Positions 9,632 through 17,504 of a DNA stretch of 64,000 bases are shown here, in pieces. Position numbers and translations under genes: made by a program. The stretch comes from Marinobacter sp. X15-166B (GTDB taxonomy: Bacteria; Pseudomonadota; Gammaproteobacteria; Pseudomonadales; Oleiphilaceae): the NCBI RefSeq assembly GCF_001752365.1, contig NZ_MEIY01000001.1:1670774-1734773 (forward strand). Direction: 5' to 3'. Every line of letters begins with the position of its first letter. Positions within the stretch are counted from its first letter, which is position 1. The notes beneath the pieces were generated by a model that ran no database searches, was not told the DNA's origin, and was given only the letters and a program-made list of their open reading frames with translations.

Positions 9632-10624
9632 ATGATCAAGTTAATGAAAAGCCGTGTAAAAAGTAAGATTATGTGGACCCTGGCTGCTGCCTCGCTGACC
9701 TGTGGAGGGCTGGCTCAGGCGGATGAGTGGCCAACCGACAACATTCGTTTGGTGGTGCCCTACTCAGCCGGTGGCACAACGGATCTGTTAACCCGCAAGG
9801 TTGCGGACCTGTTGCAAAAAGAGCTCACCACTGTGGTGGTAGAGAACCGCCCGGGCGCCGGTTCTACCGTGGCCACCGGCCAACTGGCTCGTGGTGGACG
9901 CGGCTCTGACCACATGCTGTTGATGGCTTCGCCCGGCCACACCATTGGTGCCTCTATTTATCCGAATTTGCGGTACGACCCGGTGGAGGACTTTACTTTC
10001 GTACGCAACGTGATCAACATCCCCAATGTGATGGTGGTTCCGGTGGTCAGCCCTTACAACACCGTGGCTGAATTCATCGAAGGCGCCCGCGAAAAGGAAC
10101 TGTCCTTCAGTTCGTCGGGTATTGGCAGTTCCATCCACATGTCGGGTGAGCTGTTCAAAAGCATGACCAAAACCAACATGGTGCACGTACCTTTCCGGGG
10201 GTCCGGTGAGGCGCTGCCGGCCTTGTTATCGGGTGACGTGGATGTGTCGTTCGAGAATATGCCCACGGTCTACCCACACATCAAGTCGGGCAAGCTGAAA
10301 GCACTGGCGGTCACCACGGCGGAAGCCTCCGAGTTTTTGCCGGGCGTACCGACCATCCGGGAGGCGGGTAAGGGCTACGGTCTGGAAGACTTCGAAACCT
10401 CGGCCTGGTTTGGCCTGATTGCGCACAAGTCTTTCCCGGAAGAGGGCATCGACAAGCTGCAGGCGGCCCTGGATAAAGTGATGGCCAGTGAAGAATTCAA
10501 AAACTTCCTGCCACAGTTTGGTGCCGAGGCTGGCCGGGTGAGCGGCGACGAATTCCGCCAGTTCATTGAAAGTGAATTGCAAAAATGGTCTGCGGTAGCG
10601 GAAGATGCCAATCTGAAGCGGTAA
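9632..10624 (+). CDS. tctC: Tripartite tricarboxylate transporter substrate-binding protein TctC (copy 1)
   Basis: Periplasmic Bug/TctC receptor of 330 residues that binds a carboxylate and delivers it to TctAB. An N-terminal signal peptide (Lys/Arg-rich start, then TLAAASLTCGGLAQA) precedes the mature DEWPTDNIRLVVPYS. The family motif VPYSAGGTTD and the MASPGHTIG loop are present. The ATG at 9632 is preferred over a farther TTG because it gives a normal signal peptide. An intrinsic terminator-like hairpin lies between this gene and tctB, which would allow more receptor than membrane protein to be made. It is closely similar to the copy at 15144-16127. Substrate unknown; dicarboxylates such as adipate or glutarate fit the neighbours. 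Confidence 0.92.
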   Translation: MIKLMKSRVKSKIMWTLAAASLTCGGLAQADEWPTDNIRLVVPYSAGGTTDLLTRKVADLLQKELTTVVVENRPGAGSTVATGQLARGGRGSDHMLLMASPGHTIGASIYPNLRYDPVEDFTFVRNVINIPNVMVVPVVSPYNTVAEFIEGAREKELSFSSSGIGSSIHMSGELFKSMTKTNMVHVPFRGSGEALPALLSGDVDVSFENMPTVYPHIKSGKLKALAVTTAEASEFLPGVPTIREAGKGYGLEDFETSAWFGLIAHKSFPEEGIDKLQAALDKVMASEEFKNFLPQFGAEAGRVSGDEFRQFIESELQKWSAVAEDANLKR

Positions 10625-10640
10625 CAGACGCAGCATTCGG

Positions 10641-10676
10641 GGCGGGGCTTATCCATCAAGGTGCCCCGCCTTTTTT
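10641..10676 (+). terminator. Hairpin plus T run between tctC and tctB
   Basis: GGCGGGGC (10641-10648) pairs with GCCCCGCC (10663-10670), followed by six T. It has the full form of an intrinsic terminator yet sits inside the tctCBA operon, so it probably works as a partial terminator that lowers tctB-tctA expression relative to tctC. Confidence 0.8.
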
Positions 10677-10708
10677 CTTTGAGAACGATCGGCAAACAGG
10701 GCCTAATC

Positions 10709-11245
10709 ATGGAAAATTCCGAGCAAATATTCGTTGAGAGCAGTGAATCCCAGTGCGGCAGATGGAACCCGAACTCGATTCTGGGGGGCGTTTTTTCCAT
10801 TCTGGCGCTGTGTTTCCTGTATTACGTAGTGCCCACCCACATCGAGCTGCCTTACCACATGCAGCACCCCTTGCTGTCGCCGCAATTTCTGCCGCAGCTG
10901 GCGGGCTGGATGGTGTTGGTGTTGTCGCTGCTGCTGATGATTGATGGTCTGCTCAAGCCACCCAAGCGGGAAGCCGCTGATGAATACCGGCGCGGGGTTC
11001 CGGTGTTACGCCAGGTACTGATGCTGGTCGCCGGTATTCTCTATGCGGTGTTTTTTGAACAGCTGGGTGCCATAGGCAGCGGTGTGCTGGCGACGGCCCT
11101 GCTGTTCCTGGCCAGCGGGTTACGCAGTGTCTGGGTGTATGCGTTGGTGATTGTCTTCCCCGTGGTTGTGACCCTGTTGTTTATACACGTGCTCAATGTG
11201 CCGCTGCCGGCGGGTACGCTGTGGGAGTCGCTGTCGTTGATCTGA
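10709..11245 (+). CDS. tctB: Tripartite tricarboxylate transporter small membrane subunit TctB
   Basis: Inner-membrane protein of 178 residues with four predicted membrane segments and a short cytoplasmic N-terminus. It is the small, poorly conserved TctB subunit that partners TctA. The ATG at 10709 is chosen because any earlier in-frame start would lie inside the terminator hairpin. Hydrophobic stretches start near residues 27, 65, 100 and 135. It sits between tctC and tctA as in typical tctCBA operons. Identification rests mainly on this position and on its membrane profile. Confidence 0.85.
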   Translation: MENSEQIFVESSESQCGRWNPNSILGGVFSILALCFLYYVVPTHIELPYHMQHPLLSPQFLPQLAGWMVLVLSLLLMIDGLLKPPKREAADEYRRGVPVLRQVLMLVAGILYAVFFEQLGAIGSGVLATALLFLASGLRSVWVYALVIVFPVVVTLLFIHVLNVPLPAGTLWESLSLI

Positions 11246-11321
11246 ACCCCTGCTGGATAGGGCGTGAGCAGATGCAAGGTGTCCGTCCGATGTCAGACTA
11301 TACGTTTTAGGGATACTCAAA

Positions 11322-12806
11322 ATGGAAAACTTTTCAGAGGTTATGGCACTTTTCCTGAGTGTCGATAATTTCCTTGCCATCGCGGCGGGAGTGTTGGTCG
11401 GCGTCGTAGTGGGCGCCATCCCGGGGCTGACGGCCACCATGGCGGTAGCGCTGGCGTTGCCCTTTACCTTTTCCATGGAACCGGTGACCGCCATTCTGTT
11501 ACTGGTGGGCATCTACAAGGGGGGTATGTACGGCGGCTCGATCACCGCCATTCTGATCCGCACCCCGGGGTCGCCGGCATCCGCCTGCACCTTGCTGGAC
11601 GGTTATCCCATGGCGCAGCAGGGCAATGCCAAGAAAGCGTTGAAGACCGCCCTCTACTCCTCCGTGGTGGCGGACATGATTTCCAACCTTGCGCTGATCT
11701 TTTTTGCCTCCTATCTGGCCAAAATTGCCCTCAATTTTGGCCCTCCCGAATACTTCTGGCTCATCTGTTTCTCGTTGACCATCATCGTCTCGGTGTCGGG
11801 AAGCTCTGTGATCAAGGGGCTGATTGCGGCGAGTCTGGGGATCATTCTGTCCACCGTCGGCCTGGACGCAGTCTACGGGACCCAGCGCCTGACTTTCGAC
11901 AACTACAACCTGATGGACCGCATCTCTTTCATACCGCTGCTGATCGGGCTGTTTGCCATTCCCGAGATCATTGATTTTTATATGACCCGAGTGGCGCCCC
12001 ATGTGCGCACTGCGGTGGCGGGCGCCTCACTGAGCTGGAAAGAGTTCAAAGGCATGCTGAAAACGGTGGTCCGTGGCAGTTTCATCGGTGTAATCATCGG
12101 GGCGATTCCCGGCACCGGCGCAACGACTGCAGCGTTCATTTCCTACAGCGAGGCCAAGCGGACCTCACCCCGGAAAGACAACTTCGGCAAGGGTGAGCCT
12201 GAAGGGGTAGCTGCAGCCGAAGCGGGCAATAACGGGGTGGCGGGCGCCACGCTGATTCCACTGTTGTCCCTGGGTATCCCCGGTGACGTGATCACCGCCA
12301 TTATTCTGGGGGCGTTCATGATCCACGGTCTGACACCGGGTCCGGTGTTGTTCCAGGAAAACCTGACCCTGGTGTACGCACTGTTTTGCGGCATCATGAT
12401 CAGCTCGTTCGTGCTGGTGTTCGTGGGCAACGCGGCCATTCGGTACTTTTCCATCATTGCGGACATTCCCAAAACCATCCTGCTGCCCATCGTGCTCATG
12501 TTCTGTATCTACGGGGCTTATGCGGTCAACAACAGCACCTTTGATATCGGCCTGATGCTGGCGTTCGGTGTGCTCGGGTTCGTGTTCAACCGCACGGGAA
12601 TGGCCGCAGCACCCTTCCTGATCGGCTTTATTCTCGGGCCCATGTTTGAAGACAATCTGAGACGGACCATGCTGATCAGTAAGGGCGACCTGTCGATCTT
12701 CTTCCGCGGACCGATCACCTGGGTGTTTGTGTTGCTCACCGTGGCGTCGCTGGCGTTTGCGATTCGACGCTATTGGGTCACCCGCAAAGAGGAGGCCCTG
12801 GCCTGA
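11322..12806 (+). CDS. tctA: Tripartite tricarboxylate transporter large membrane subunit TctA
   Basis: Main transport channel of the TctABC system, 494 residues with about a dozen membrane segments. Family motifs are clear: GAIPGLTATMAVALALP near residue 33, its internal counterpart GAIPGTGATTAAFISYS near residue 257, and the GVAGATLIPLLSLGIPGD stretch. The two GAIPG motifs reflect the internal duplication of the family. It uses an ion gradient and depends on a periplasmic TctC protein. It is the only TctA in the window although three tctC genes are present. A bidirectional terminator follows. Confidence 0.96.
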   Translation: MENFSEVMALFLSVDNFLAIAAGVLVGVVVGAIPGLTATMAVALALPFTFSMEPVTAILLLVGIYKGGMYGGSITAILIRTPGSPASACTLLDGYPMAQQGNAKKALKTALYSSVVADMISNLALIFFASYLAKIALNFGPPEYFWLICFSLTIIVSVSGSSVIKGLIAASLGIILSTVGLDAVYGTQRLTFDNYNLMDRISFIPLLIGLFAIPEIIDFYMTRVAPHVRTAVAGASLSWKEFKGMLKTVVRGSFIGVIIGAIPGTGATTAAFISYSEAKRTSPRKDNFGKGEPEGVAAAEAGNNGVAGATLIPLLSLGIPGDVITAIILGAFMIHGLTPGPVLFQENLTLVYALFCGIMISSFVLVFVGNAAIRYFSIIADIPKTILLPIVLMFCIYGAYAVNNSTFDIGLMLAFGVLGFVFNRTGMAAAPFLIGFILGPMFEDNLRRTMLISKGDLSIFFRGPITWVFVLLTVASLAFAIRRYWVTRKEEALA

Positions 12807-12841
12807 CGGATCTGATGTGAGTCCGTATCCCGGTCACAAAC

Positions 12842-12871
12842 AAAAACCCCCAGCTGTGCTGGGGGTTTTTT
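12842..12871. terminator. Bidirectional terminator between tctA and the 2-hydroxyacid dehydrogenase gene
   Basis: A 13-base stem (AAAAACCCCCAGC and its complement GCTGGGGGTTTTT) with a three-base loop and T or A runs on both sides. It serves two convergent transcription units. Confidence 0.9.
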
Positions 12872-12885
12872 GCGTTGCGGCAGTG

Positions 12886-14070
12886 TCAATCAGCCGCCAG
12901 TGGCCGACCGTCTTTCATGCACATGCGTTCCCGGTTCATTTGTGTCACCCGGGTGATCCCCAGCAAGGCCATGTTCCGCTCAATTTCTGCAGACAGCAGG
13001 TCCGCCGCATGGCGGACTCCCGCCTCGCCGGCATAAGCGGCGGCGTAATTGAAGGGCCGGCCCACAAACACAAATTTGGCGCCCAAGCCAAGTGCCTTGA
13101 GCACATCACTGCCCCGGCGGAACCCGCTGTCAATCATGACCGGCAGGTTCACCGCGCTCACGATGGCCGGCAGAACATTTAGCGGAGCGATGGCACCGTC
13201 GAGCTGGCGACCGCCATGGTTGGAGACGATGATGCCATCCGCCCCGTAGGTCTCTGCCTTGACCGCATCCTCCGGGTGCAGAATGCCCTTGACGATCAGA
13301 TTGCCGGGCCAGAGCCGGCGAACCAGAGCGAGAGACTCCCAGTTCAGATGGCTTCGGCCCGAGAAATCCCGATTCACGTGTTTCGAAATAATCGGGATGC
13401 CCCGTGTTGCGTAGTTGTTTTCAAAATGTGGCACACCGGAGTGGACCAGGGTTCTGAGGAAGGTGCCGAACAGCCATCGGGGCCGCAGCAGTCCATCCAG
13501 AAACAGGCGCGGACTGGGCCGCAAGGGTGAGGTGAACCCGGCGCGTACATTGTTTTCACTGTTGGGTGGAACCGGGAAATCAACGGTGATGACCAGATTT
13601 TTGAAGCCCGCGTTTGCCACCCGGGCGAGCAAGGCTTCGATGCCCGCGTCATCGCCGGGCAGGTAAGCCTGGAACCAGTCCGTGCCCTCCGGGCCGCGCA
13701 GTTCCTCCAGCGGAATCAGCGAGGAGCCACTCATGATCATCGGAATCCCGGCTTTGGCCGCCGCCCGGGCCAGCACCTGATCCCCGCGGTAGGCGGACAG
13801 GGCACTGATTCCCATCGGTGCGATACCAAAGGGTGCGTCGTAGCGCGTGCCGAACAGCTCGGTTTGCAGTGACACTCGGGAGACATCGACGAGCGCCCTG
13901 GGGAAAAAACAATAATCATCGAAGGCGTGCCGGTTGGCGTGCAGGGTCTTGCCATCTTCGGCGGCATTGGCGACATAACCGAACAGCGGCCGTGGCAGCG
14001 TCTTTTGGGCGGCCTTTTCGAAATCATGCAAATTCAGAATTGAGGCCAAACGCCTGTGCTGATAGTTCAT
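12886..14070 (-). CDS. FMN-dependent alpha-hydroxyacid dehydrogenase (LldD/glycolate oxidase family)
   Basis: Enzyme of 394 residues that oxidises an L-2-hydroxyacid to the 2-oxoacid with FMN. The fold is a TIM barrel. Active-site residues known from the family can be seen: Tyr in FGYVANAAEDG, Tyr in DWFQAYL, Asp in ITVDFPVPPNS, Lys in LIVKGILHPEDA, and His and Arg in SNHGGRQLDG. Lactate, glycolate, mandelate or L-2-hydroxyglutarate are all possible substrates; the local theme favours a dicarboxylic or branched hydroxyacid, but nothing in the sequence settles it. The gene starts 40 bases after an SDR gene on the same strand, suggesting an operon of the two. Confidence 0.92.
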   Translation of the reverse strand: MNYQHRRLASILNLHDFEKAAQKTLPRPLFGYVANAAEDGKTLHANRHAFDDYCFFPRALVDVSRVSLQTELFGTRYDAPFGIAPMGISALSAYRGDQVLARAAAKAGIPMIMSGSSLIPLEELRGPEGTDWFQAYLPGDDAGIEALLARVANAGFKNLVITVDFPVPPNSENNVRAGFTSPLRPSPRLFLDGLLRPRWLFGTFLRTLVHSGVPHFENNYATRGIPIISKHVNRDFSGRSHLNWESLALVRRLWPGNLIVKGILHPEDAVKAETYGADGIIVSNHGGRQLDGAIAPLNVLPAIVSAVNLPVMIDSGFRRGSDVLKALGLGAKFVFVGRPFNYAAAYAGEAGVRHAADLLSAEIERNMALLGITRVTQMNRERMCMKDGRPLAAD

Positions 14071-14110
14071 CTATTTATCCTTATGGTCCCTGTGGATCCT
14101 GGGTGTCGGG

Positions 14111-14854
14111 TCAGCCGACCGTGACCCCGCCACAGACAAACAGGGTCTGGCCGGTGACGAAGCCGCTGCGGTCGTCACAATAGAAGCTGACGGCTTGCGC
14201 CACATCGTCTGGCTGTCCCATACGCCGGACCGGAATGTTGTCAATGATGCGCCGGGCACGCTCGGAATCACGGGGGTTGTTCTGCCAGAATGCGCTGGTA
14301 GCTATAGGGCCGGGCGCCACACAGTTGACGGTAATGCCATGCTCCGCAAGCTCTAACGCCCAGGTTCTGGCCATGGATTGCAGGGCGCCTTTGGTGGCAC
14401 TGTAAATGGTGCGCTCCTCTTTGCCCAATACCACGCGGCTTGTATTCAGTACGATGCGGCCCATGCCCAGAGCCTTCATACCCGGCAACAAAGCCTGGGT
14501 GCAGACCAGGGCTGAACGCACGTTCAGATGCATGAGGTGATCGAAATCCGCCAGCCTGGTCTCTTCCAGGGAAGCCGGCGCAACAACCCCCACATTATTG
14601 ACCAGACGGGACACCGGATAACGGCCGGCGATGTCGACCATAAGCTCATGGGTGGCCTCGGCGTCGCTCAGGTCGATTTGGTGCGCGTCCGCTTTCAGGG
14701 CGTCCGCCTCCGGCGCCACGATGTCTGCCACGATCACGCGGTAGCCATCCTGCCGGAGCCGCAGGGCGATGGCCTGACCGATATTTCTGGCGCCACCGGT
14801 GACGACCGCACAGGGTTGATGTACAGGTGTGTTCTGAGCTGAATCTGGGCTCAT
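14111..14854 (-). CDS. Short-chain dehydrogenase/reductase (SDR), FabG-like
   Basis: NAD(P)-dependent oxidoreductase of 247 residues with a classical SDR fold. The glycine-rich cofactor loop (VTGGARNIGQ, residues about 19-28) and the catalytic Tyr-x-x-x-Lys (YSATKGA) are present, as is NNVG. An acidic residue after beta-strand 2 (VADI) suggests NAD preference. It is upstream of the FMN hydroxyacid dehydrogenase gene on the same strand, so the pair may act on the same hydroxyacid/oxoacid set. The substrate is unknown. Confidence 0.9.
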   Translation of the reverse strand: MSPDSAQNTPVHQPCAVVTGGARNIGQAIALRLRQDGYRVIVADIVAPEADALKADAHQIDLSDAEATHELMVDIAGRYPVSRLVNNVGVVAPASLEETRLADFDHLMHLNVRSALVCTQALLPGMKALGMGRIVLNTSRVVLGKEERTIYSATKGALQSMARTWALELAEHGITVNCVAPGPIATSAFWQNNPRDSERARRIIDNIPVRRMGQPDDVAQAVSFYCDDRSGFVTGQTLFVCGGVTVG

Positions 14855-15095
14855 CGAGATATCCTTTGAGTACGTGGGTCGACTGGTCCATTGCCAGTGT
14901 GAGCGTTGTCACCAGAGGAGCCCGGCGACGCAGCATTTGCGGCCGTATGGTCGCGCACCGGCAAGGTTCCAGCATGGCATTATTGGTTGTCAGAGCAAGT
15001 GATGCCCCGGTTCGCAGCGGGAGCGCGGGGCCGGGCAGAACTGGGGTTCTTGCGCCTCAGGGGTTTATATGTAAGATTGCATTGACAGTCAATAT

Positions 15096-15120
15096 GTGAA
15101 CATGAGTTCGCTAAACGAAC
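15096..15120. promoter_or_regulatory. Putative operator upstream of tctC (copy 2)
   Basis: Contains GTGAAC (15096-15101), AGTTCG (15105-15110) and CGAAC (15116-15120). GTTCG-N5-CGAAC is again a perfect inverted repeat. Alignment with 9576-9600 gives 18 or more identical positions out of 25, with all three GAAC/GTTC blocks in register. A TTGACA hexamer at 15082-15087 lies just upstream. Confidence 0.5.
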
Positions 15121-15143
15121 AAGACAATGGAAACACTATAACA

Positions 15144-16127
15144 ATGATGAAATCAGTGAAGACCTGAATTCTGTCCACCCTGGCCGCCGCAACGCTGTGC
15201 TTTGCCGGGTTAACGCAGGCCAGTGAGTGGCCCACGGATAACATCCGCCTGATCGTTCCTTATTCTGCGGGAGGGACCACGGATTTGCTGTCGCGCAAGG
15301 TGGCCGATCTGTTGCAGCGGGAACTGGACACCTCCATAGTCGTGGAGAACCGCCCCGGCGCGGGGTCTACCGTCGCCACCGGTCAACTGGCGCGCGGTGG
15401 TCGTGGTGCCGACCACACGCTGTTGATGGCCTCGCCCGGCCACACCATTGGCGCATCCCTCTACCCGAACTTGCGTTACGATCCGGTGGCGGATTTTGCC
15501 TTCGTACGCAATGTAATCAATATCCCCAACGTGATGGTGGTGCCTGCGAGCAGCCCCTATAGCAGCGTGGCTGAGTTTATCGAAGGTGCGCAAACAGAGG
15601 ACTTGACGTTCAGTTCGTCGGGAATCGGCACCTCGATCCACATGTCTGGCGAATTGTTCAAGTACATCGCCAAACTCGATCTGGCCCATGTGCCGTTTCG
15701 CGGTTCCGGTGAAATGTTGCCGGCACTGCTGTCCGGTGACGTAGATGTGTCGTTCGACAACATGCCGTCGGTTTACCCCCACATCCAGGCGGGCAAACTC
15801 AAAGCCCTGGCGGTGACGACGCCGGAAGCCTCCGAGTTTCTGCCGGATGTTCCGTCCATCCAGCAAGCGGGCAAAGACTACGGTCTGGAAAACTTCGAAA
15901 CCTACGCCTGGTTCGGTCTGATTGCGCACAAATCTTTCCCGGAAGCGGGTATGGCCAAACTCCAGGCAGCGCTGGATAACGTCATGTCGAGTGAGGAGTT
16001 CAAGACATTTTTACCTCAGTTTGGTGCCCAGGCGGGTCAGGTTGTAGGCGATGACTTCCGTCAGTTTATTCAGAACGAAGTGGCGAAGTGGGCAGAGGTT
16101 TCCGAAGAAGCCAACCTGAAACGCTAA
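15144..16127 (+). pseudogene. tctC: TctC-family substrate-binding protein (copy 2), stop codon in the signal peptide
   Basis: Paralogue of the TctC protein at 9632, matching it along the whole mature sequence (VPYSAGGTTDLL, MASPGHTIGAS, C-terminal NLKR). Read from the ATG at 15144 the frame gives MMKSVKT and then TGA at 15165-15167, after which the signal peptide continues (ILSTLAAATLCFAGLTQA) into the mature SEWPTDNIRL. The stop falls where the paralogue has a signal-peptide codon. No ATG, GTG or TTG start lies between the stop and the mature region; a CTG at 15171 would omit the charged n-region. Either the gene is newly inactivated or the base is miscalled. It has its own operator-like motif and terminator but no tctA or tctB, so an intact version would need the TctAB of the first operon. 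Confidence 0.7.
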
Positions 16128-16143
16128 CGATTGCGGTCAGCGG

Positions 16144-16180
16144 GGCGGGGCGTGTCCATACAGACGGTCCCGCCTTTTTT
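16144..16180 (+). terminator. Intrinsic terminator after tctC copy 2
   Basis: GGCGGGGC (16144-16151) pairs with GTCCCGCC (16167-16174, one G-U pair) and is followed by six T. It is nearly the same stem as the one after the first tctC, so gene plus hairpin appear to have been duplicated as one unit. Confidence 0.85.
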
Positions 16181-16212
16181 GTTTGCGGGTCCGATGCGCC
16201 GGCTCGCCGGTA

Positions 16213-17100
16213 TCACCGCCGGGATGCTGTAATGTGCTCGACAAAACAGCGTACCTTGGCCAGTTCCCCCAGATGCTCCGGATAAACCAGATAATAGGCG
16301 TTGTCGCTGGGCAGTCGGTACGGCCAGGCAAGTTCCAGTTGGCCACTGTCCAGCTCTTCGTCGACGGTAAAGTGAGGCACCAGGGCCACGCCACCCCCGG
16401 CCATGGCCGTGCGTACCAGCATCGGAAAGGTCTCGAAGCGGGTGCCGTGGTAGCTGCGGTCGGTGGCCACGGCCTGGTCTGAAAACCAGTGGTGCCAGGC
16501 ATCCGGGCGTGTCGACAGATGCAACAGTGGTAAGCGGGCCAGATCGTCGACGGTGTGCACCGGCTGCTGCGCCAATAGTTGTGACGAGGCTACCGCAACC
16601 ATGACTTCGTCGATCAGCTTGTGACAGGCAAGACTGGGCCAGCTGCCGTGGCCATAAAAGAACGCGATATCGATGCTGTGCTGCTCCAGATCGAAATCCG
16701 TCACCCGGTCGTGAAACTCCAGGCTGATGTTGGGGTGGGCGGACAGAAACGCGGGCAGCCGCTTGGCCAGCCAGCGGCTGCCAAAGCTGGGCAGGGTGGC
16801 AATTTTGAGCACCTCACTGTTGCCGCTGTAGGTCATGATCGCCTGGGTCGACATCTCGATCTGTGTCAGCACCTTGCGCACGTCACTCAAAAACATCGCG
16901 CCTTCCGGGGTCAACAACAGGCTGCGGCGTACCCGCCGGAACAGTTTGTGTTGCAACGTGGTTTCCAGCTGCGCGATTTGTTTGCTGACCGCGCTTTGGG
17001 TGAGGTTGAGCTCGTTGGCCGCCCGCGTAAAGCTCATATGACGCGCTGCCGCTTCAAAGCATTGCATGGCGGTGGTGGAAGGAAGATTGCGTGTCGACAA
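16213..17100 (-). CDS. LysR-family transcriptional regulator (GcvA-like)
   Basis: Regulator of 295 residues. The N-terminal HTH spans about residues 8-65 (MSFTRAANELNLTQSAVSKQ), followed by a LysR substrate-binding domain (LKIATLPSFGSRWLAKRLP), a pattern typical of the GcvA/AmpR branch. The start is an unusual TTG at 17098-17100; it is supported by AGGAG nine bases upstream on the coding strand and by the conserved N-terminus. It lies between tctC copy 2 (convergent) and the ydiJ-hglS pair (divergent), so either could be its target. It is clearly related to the LysR at 22126. Confidence 0.9.
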   Translation of the reverse strand: MSTRNLPSTTAMQCFEAAARHMSFTRAANELNLTQSAVSKQIAQLETTLQHKLFRRVRRSLLLTPEGAMFLSDVRKVLTQIEMSTQAIMTYSGNSEVLKIATLPSFGSRWLAKRLPAFLSAHPNISLEFHDRVTDFDLEQHSIDIAFFYGHGSWPSLACHKLIDEVMVAVASSQLLAQQPVHTVDDLARLPLLHLSTRPDAWHHWFSDQAVATDRSYHGTRFETFPMLVRTAMAGGGVALVPHFTVDEELDSGQLELAWPYRLPSDNAYYLVYPEHLGELAKVRCFVEHITASRR

Positions 17101-17350
17101 AACCGGGTACTCCTGAAGCGCGCCTCGTTCGTGAAAGAAAACCCGCCCACCTGAATGATCGGCCGGCCGGCGCCCATCATTTCAGACTCTGGGGTTTGAC
17201 ACCACCCGGTGCCAGCCGTCGGTATTATGAGTTTCAGGCATCCAGAGGCCGATGGGGCAGGTCTGATTGTATCCGCGCAATGCCACGATAGGCGAGTAGT
17301 AGACGATGGTGGTGATCCTCGCATGAGGAGGGAATACACCTCATTAACGG

Positions 17351-17379
17351 CCAATGGATTCCATAATGGAATCAGTTGG
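17351..17379. promoter_or_regulatory. Long palindrome in the ydiJ-hglS leader
   Basis: Within the 404-base gap between the LysR gene and ydiJ there is a perfect palindrome, GATTCCAT-A-ATGGAATC (17357-17373). Outer CCAA (17351-17354) and TTGG (17376-17379) share the same centre at 17365. A run of seven T begins at 17384. It is either a regulator operator or a leader hairpin acting as an attenuator for the genes that follow. A smaller repeat ATGAGG/CCTCAT (17323-17344) lies just upstream. Nothing else recognisable is seen in this gap. Confidence 0.55.
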
Positions 17380-17504
17380 GGACTTTTTTTCGTTTGAGCC
17401 ATGGCCCGGAAGCCGGTTAAATACCGCATCAGGCCGCAGTTCAGTGTCAAAGCAATGACAACAGGTCCTATCTTGATAAAGCAGGCGTTGGAGGCGCTGC
17501 GGTC

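Noticed and set aside
15165..15167. TGA in tctC copy 2 as a selenocysteine codon
   Set aside because: It lies in a signal peptide at a position with no cysteine in the paralogue, and TctC proteins are not selenoproteins.
17101..17350. Promoter from TTGACA (17196-17201) and TATTAT (17223-17228)
   Set aside because: The spacer is 21 bases, too long for a standard sigma-70 promoter.
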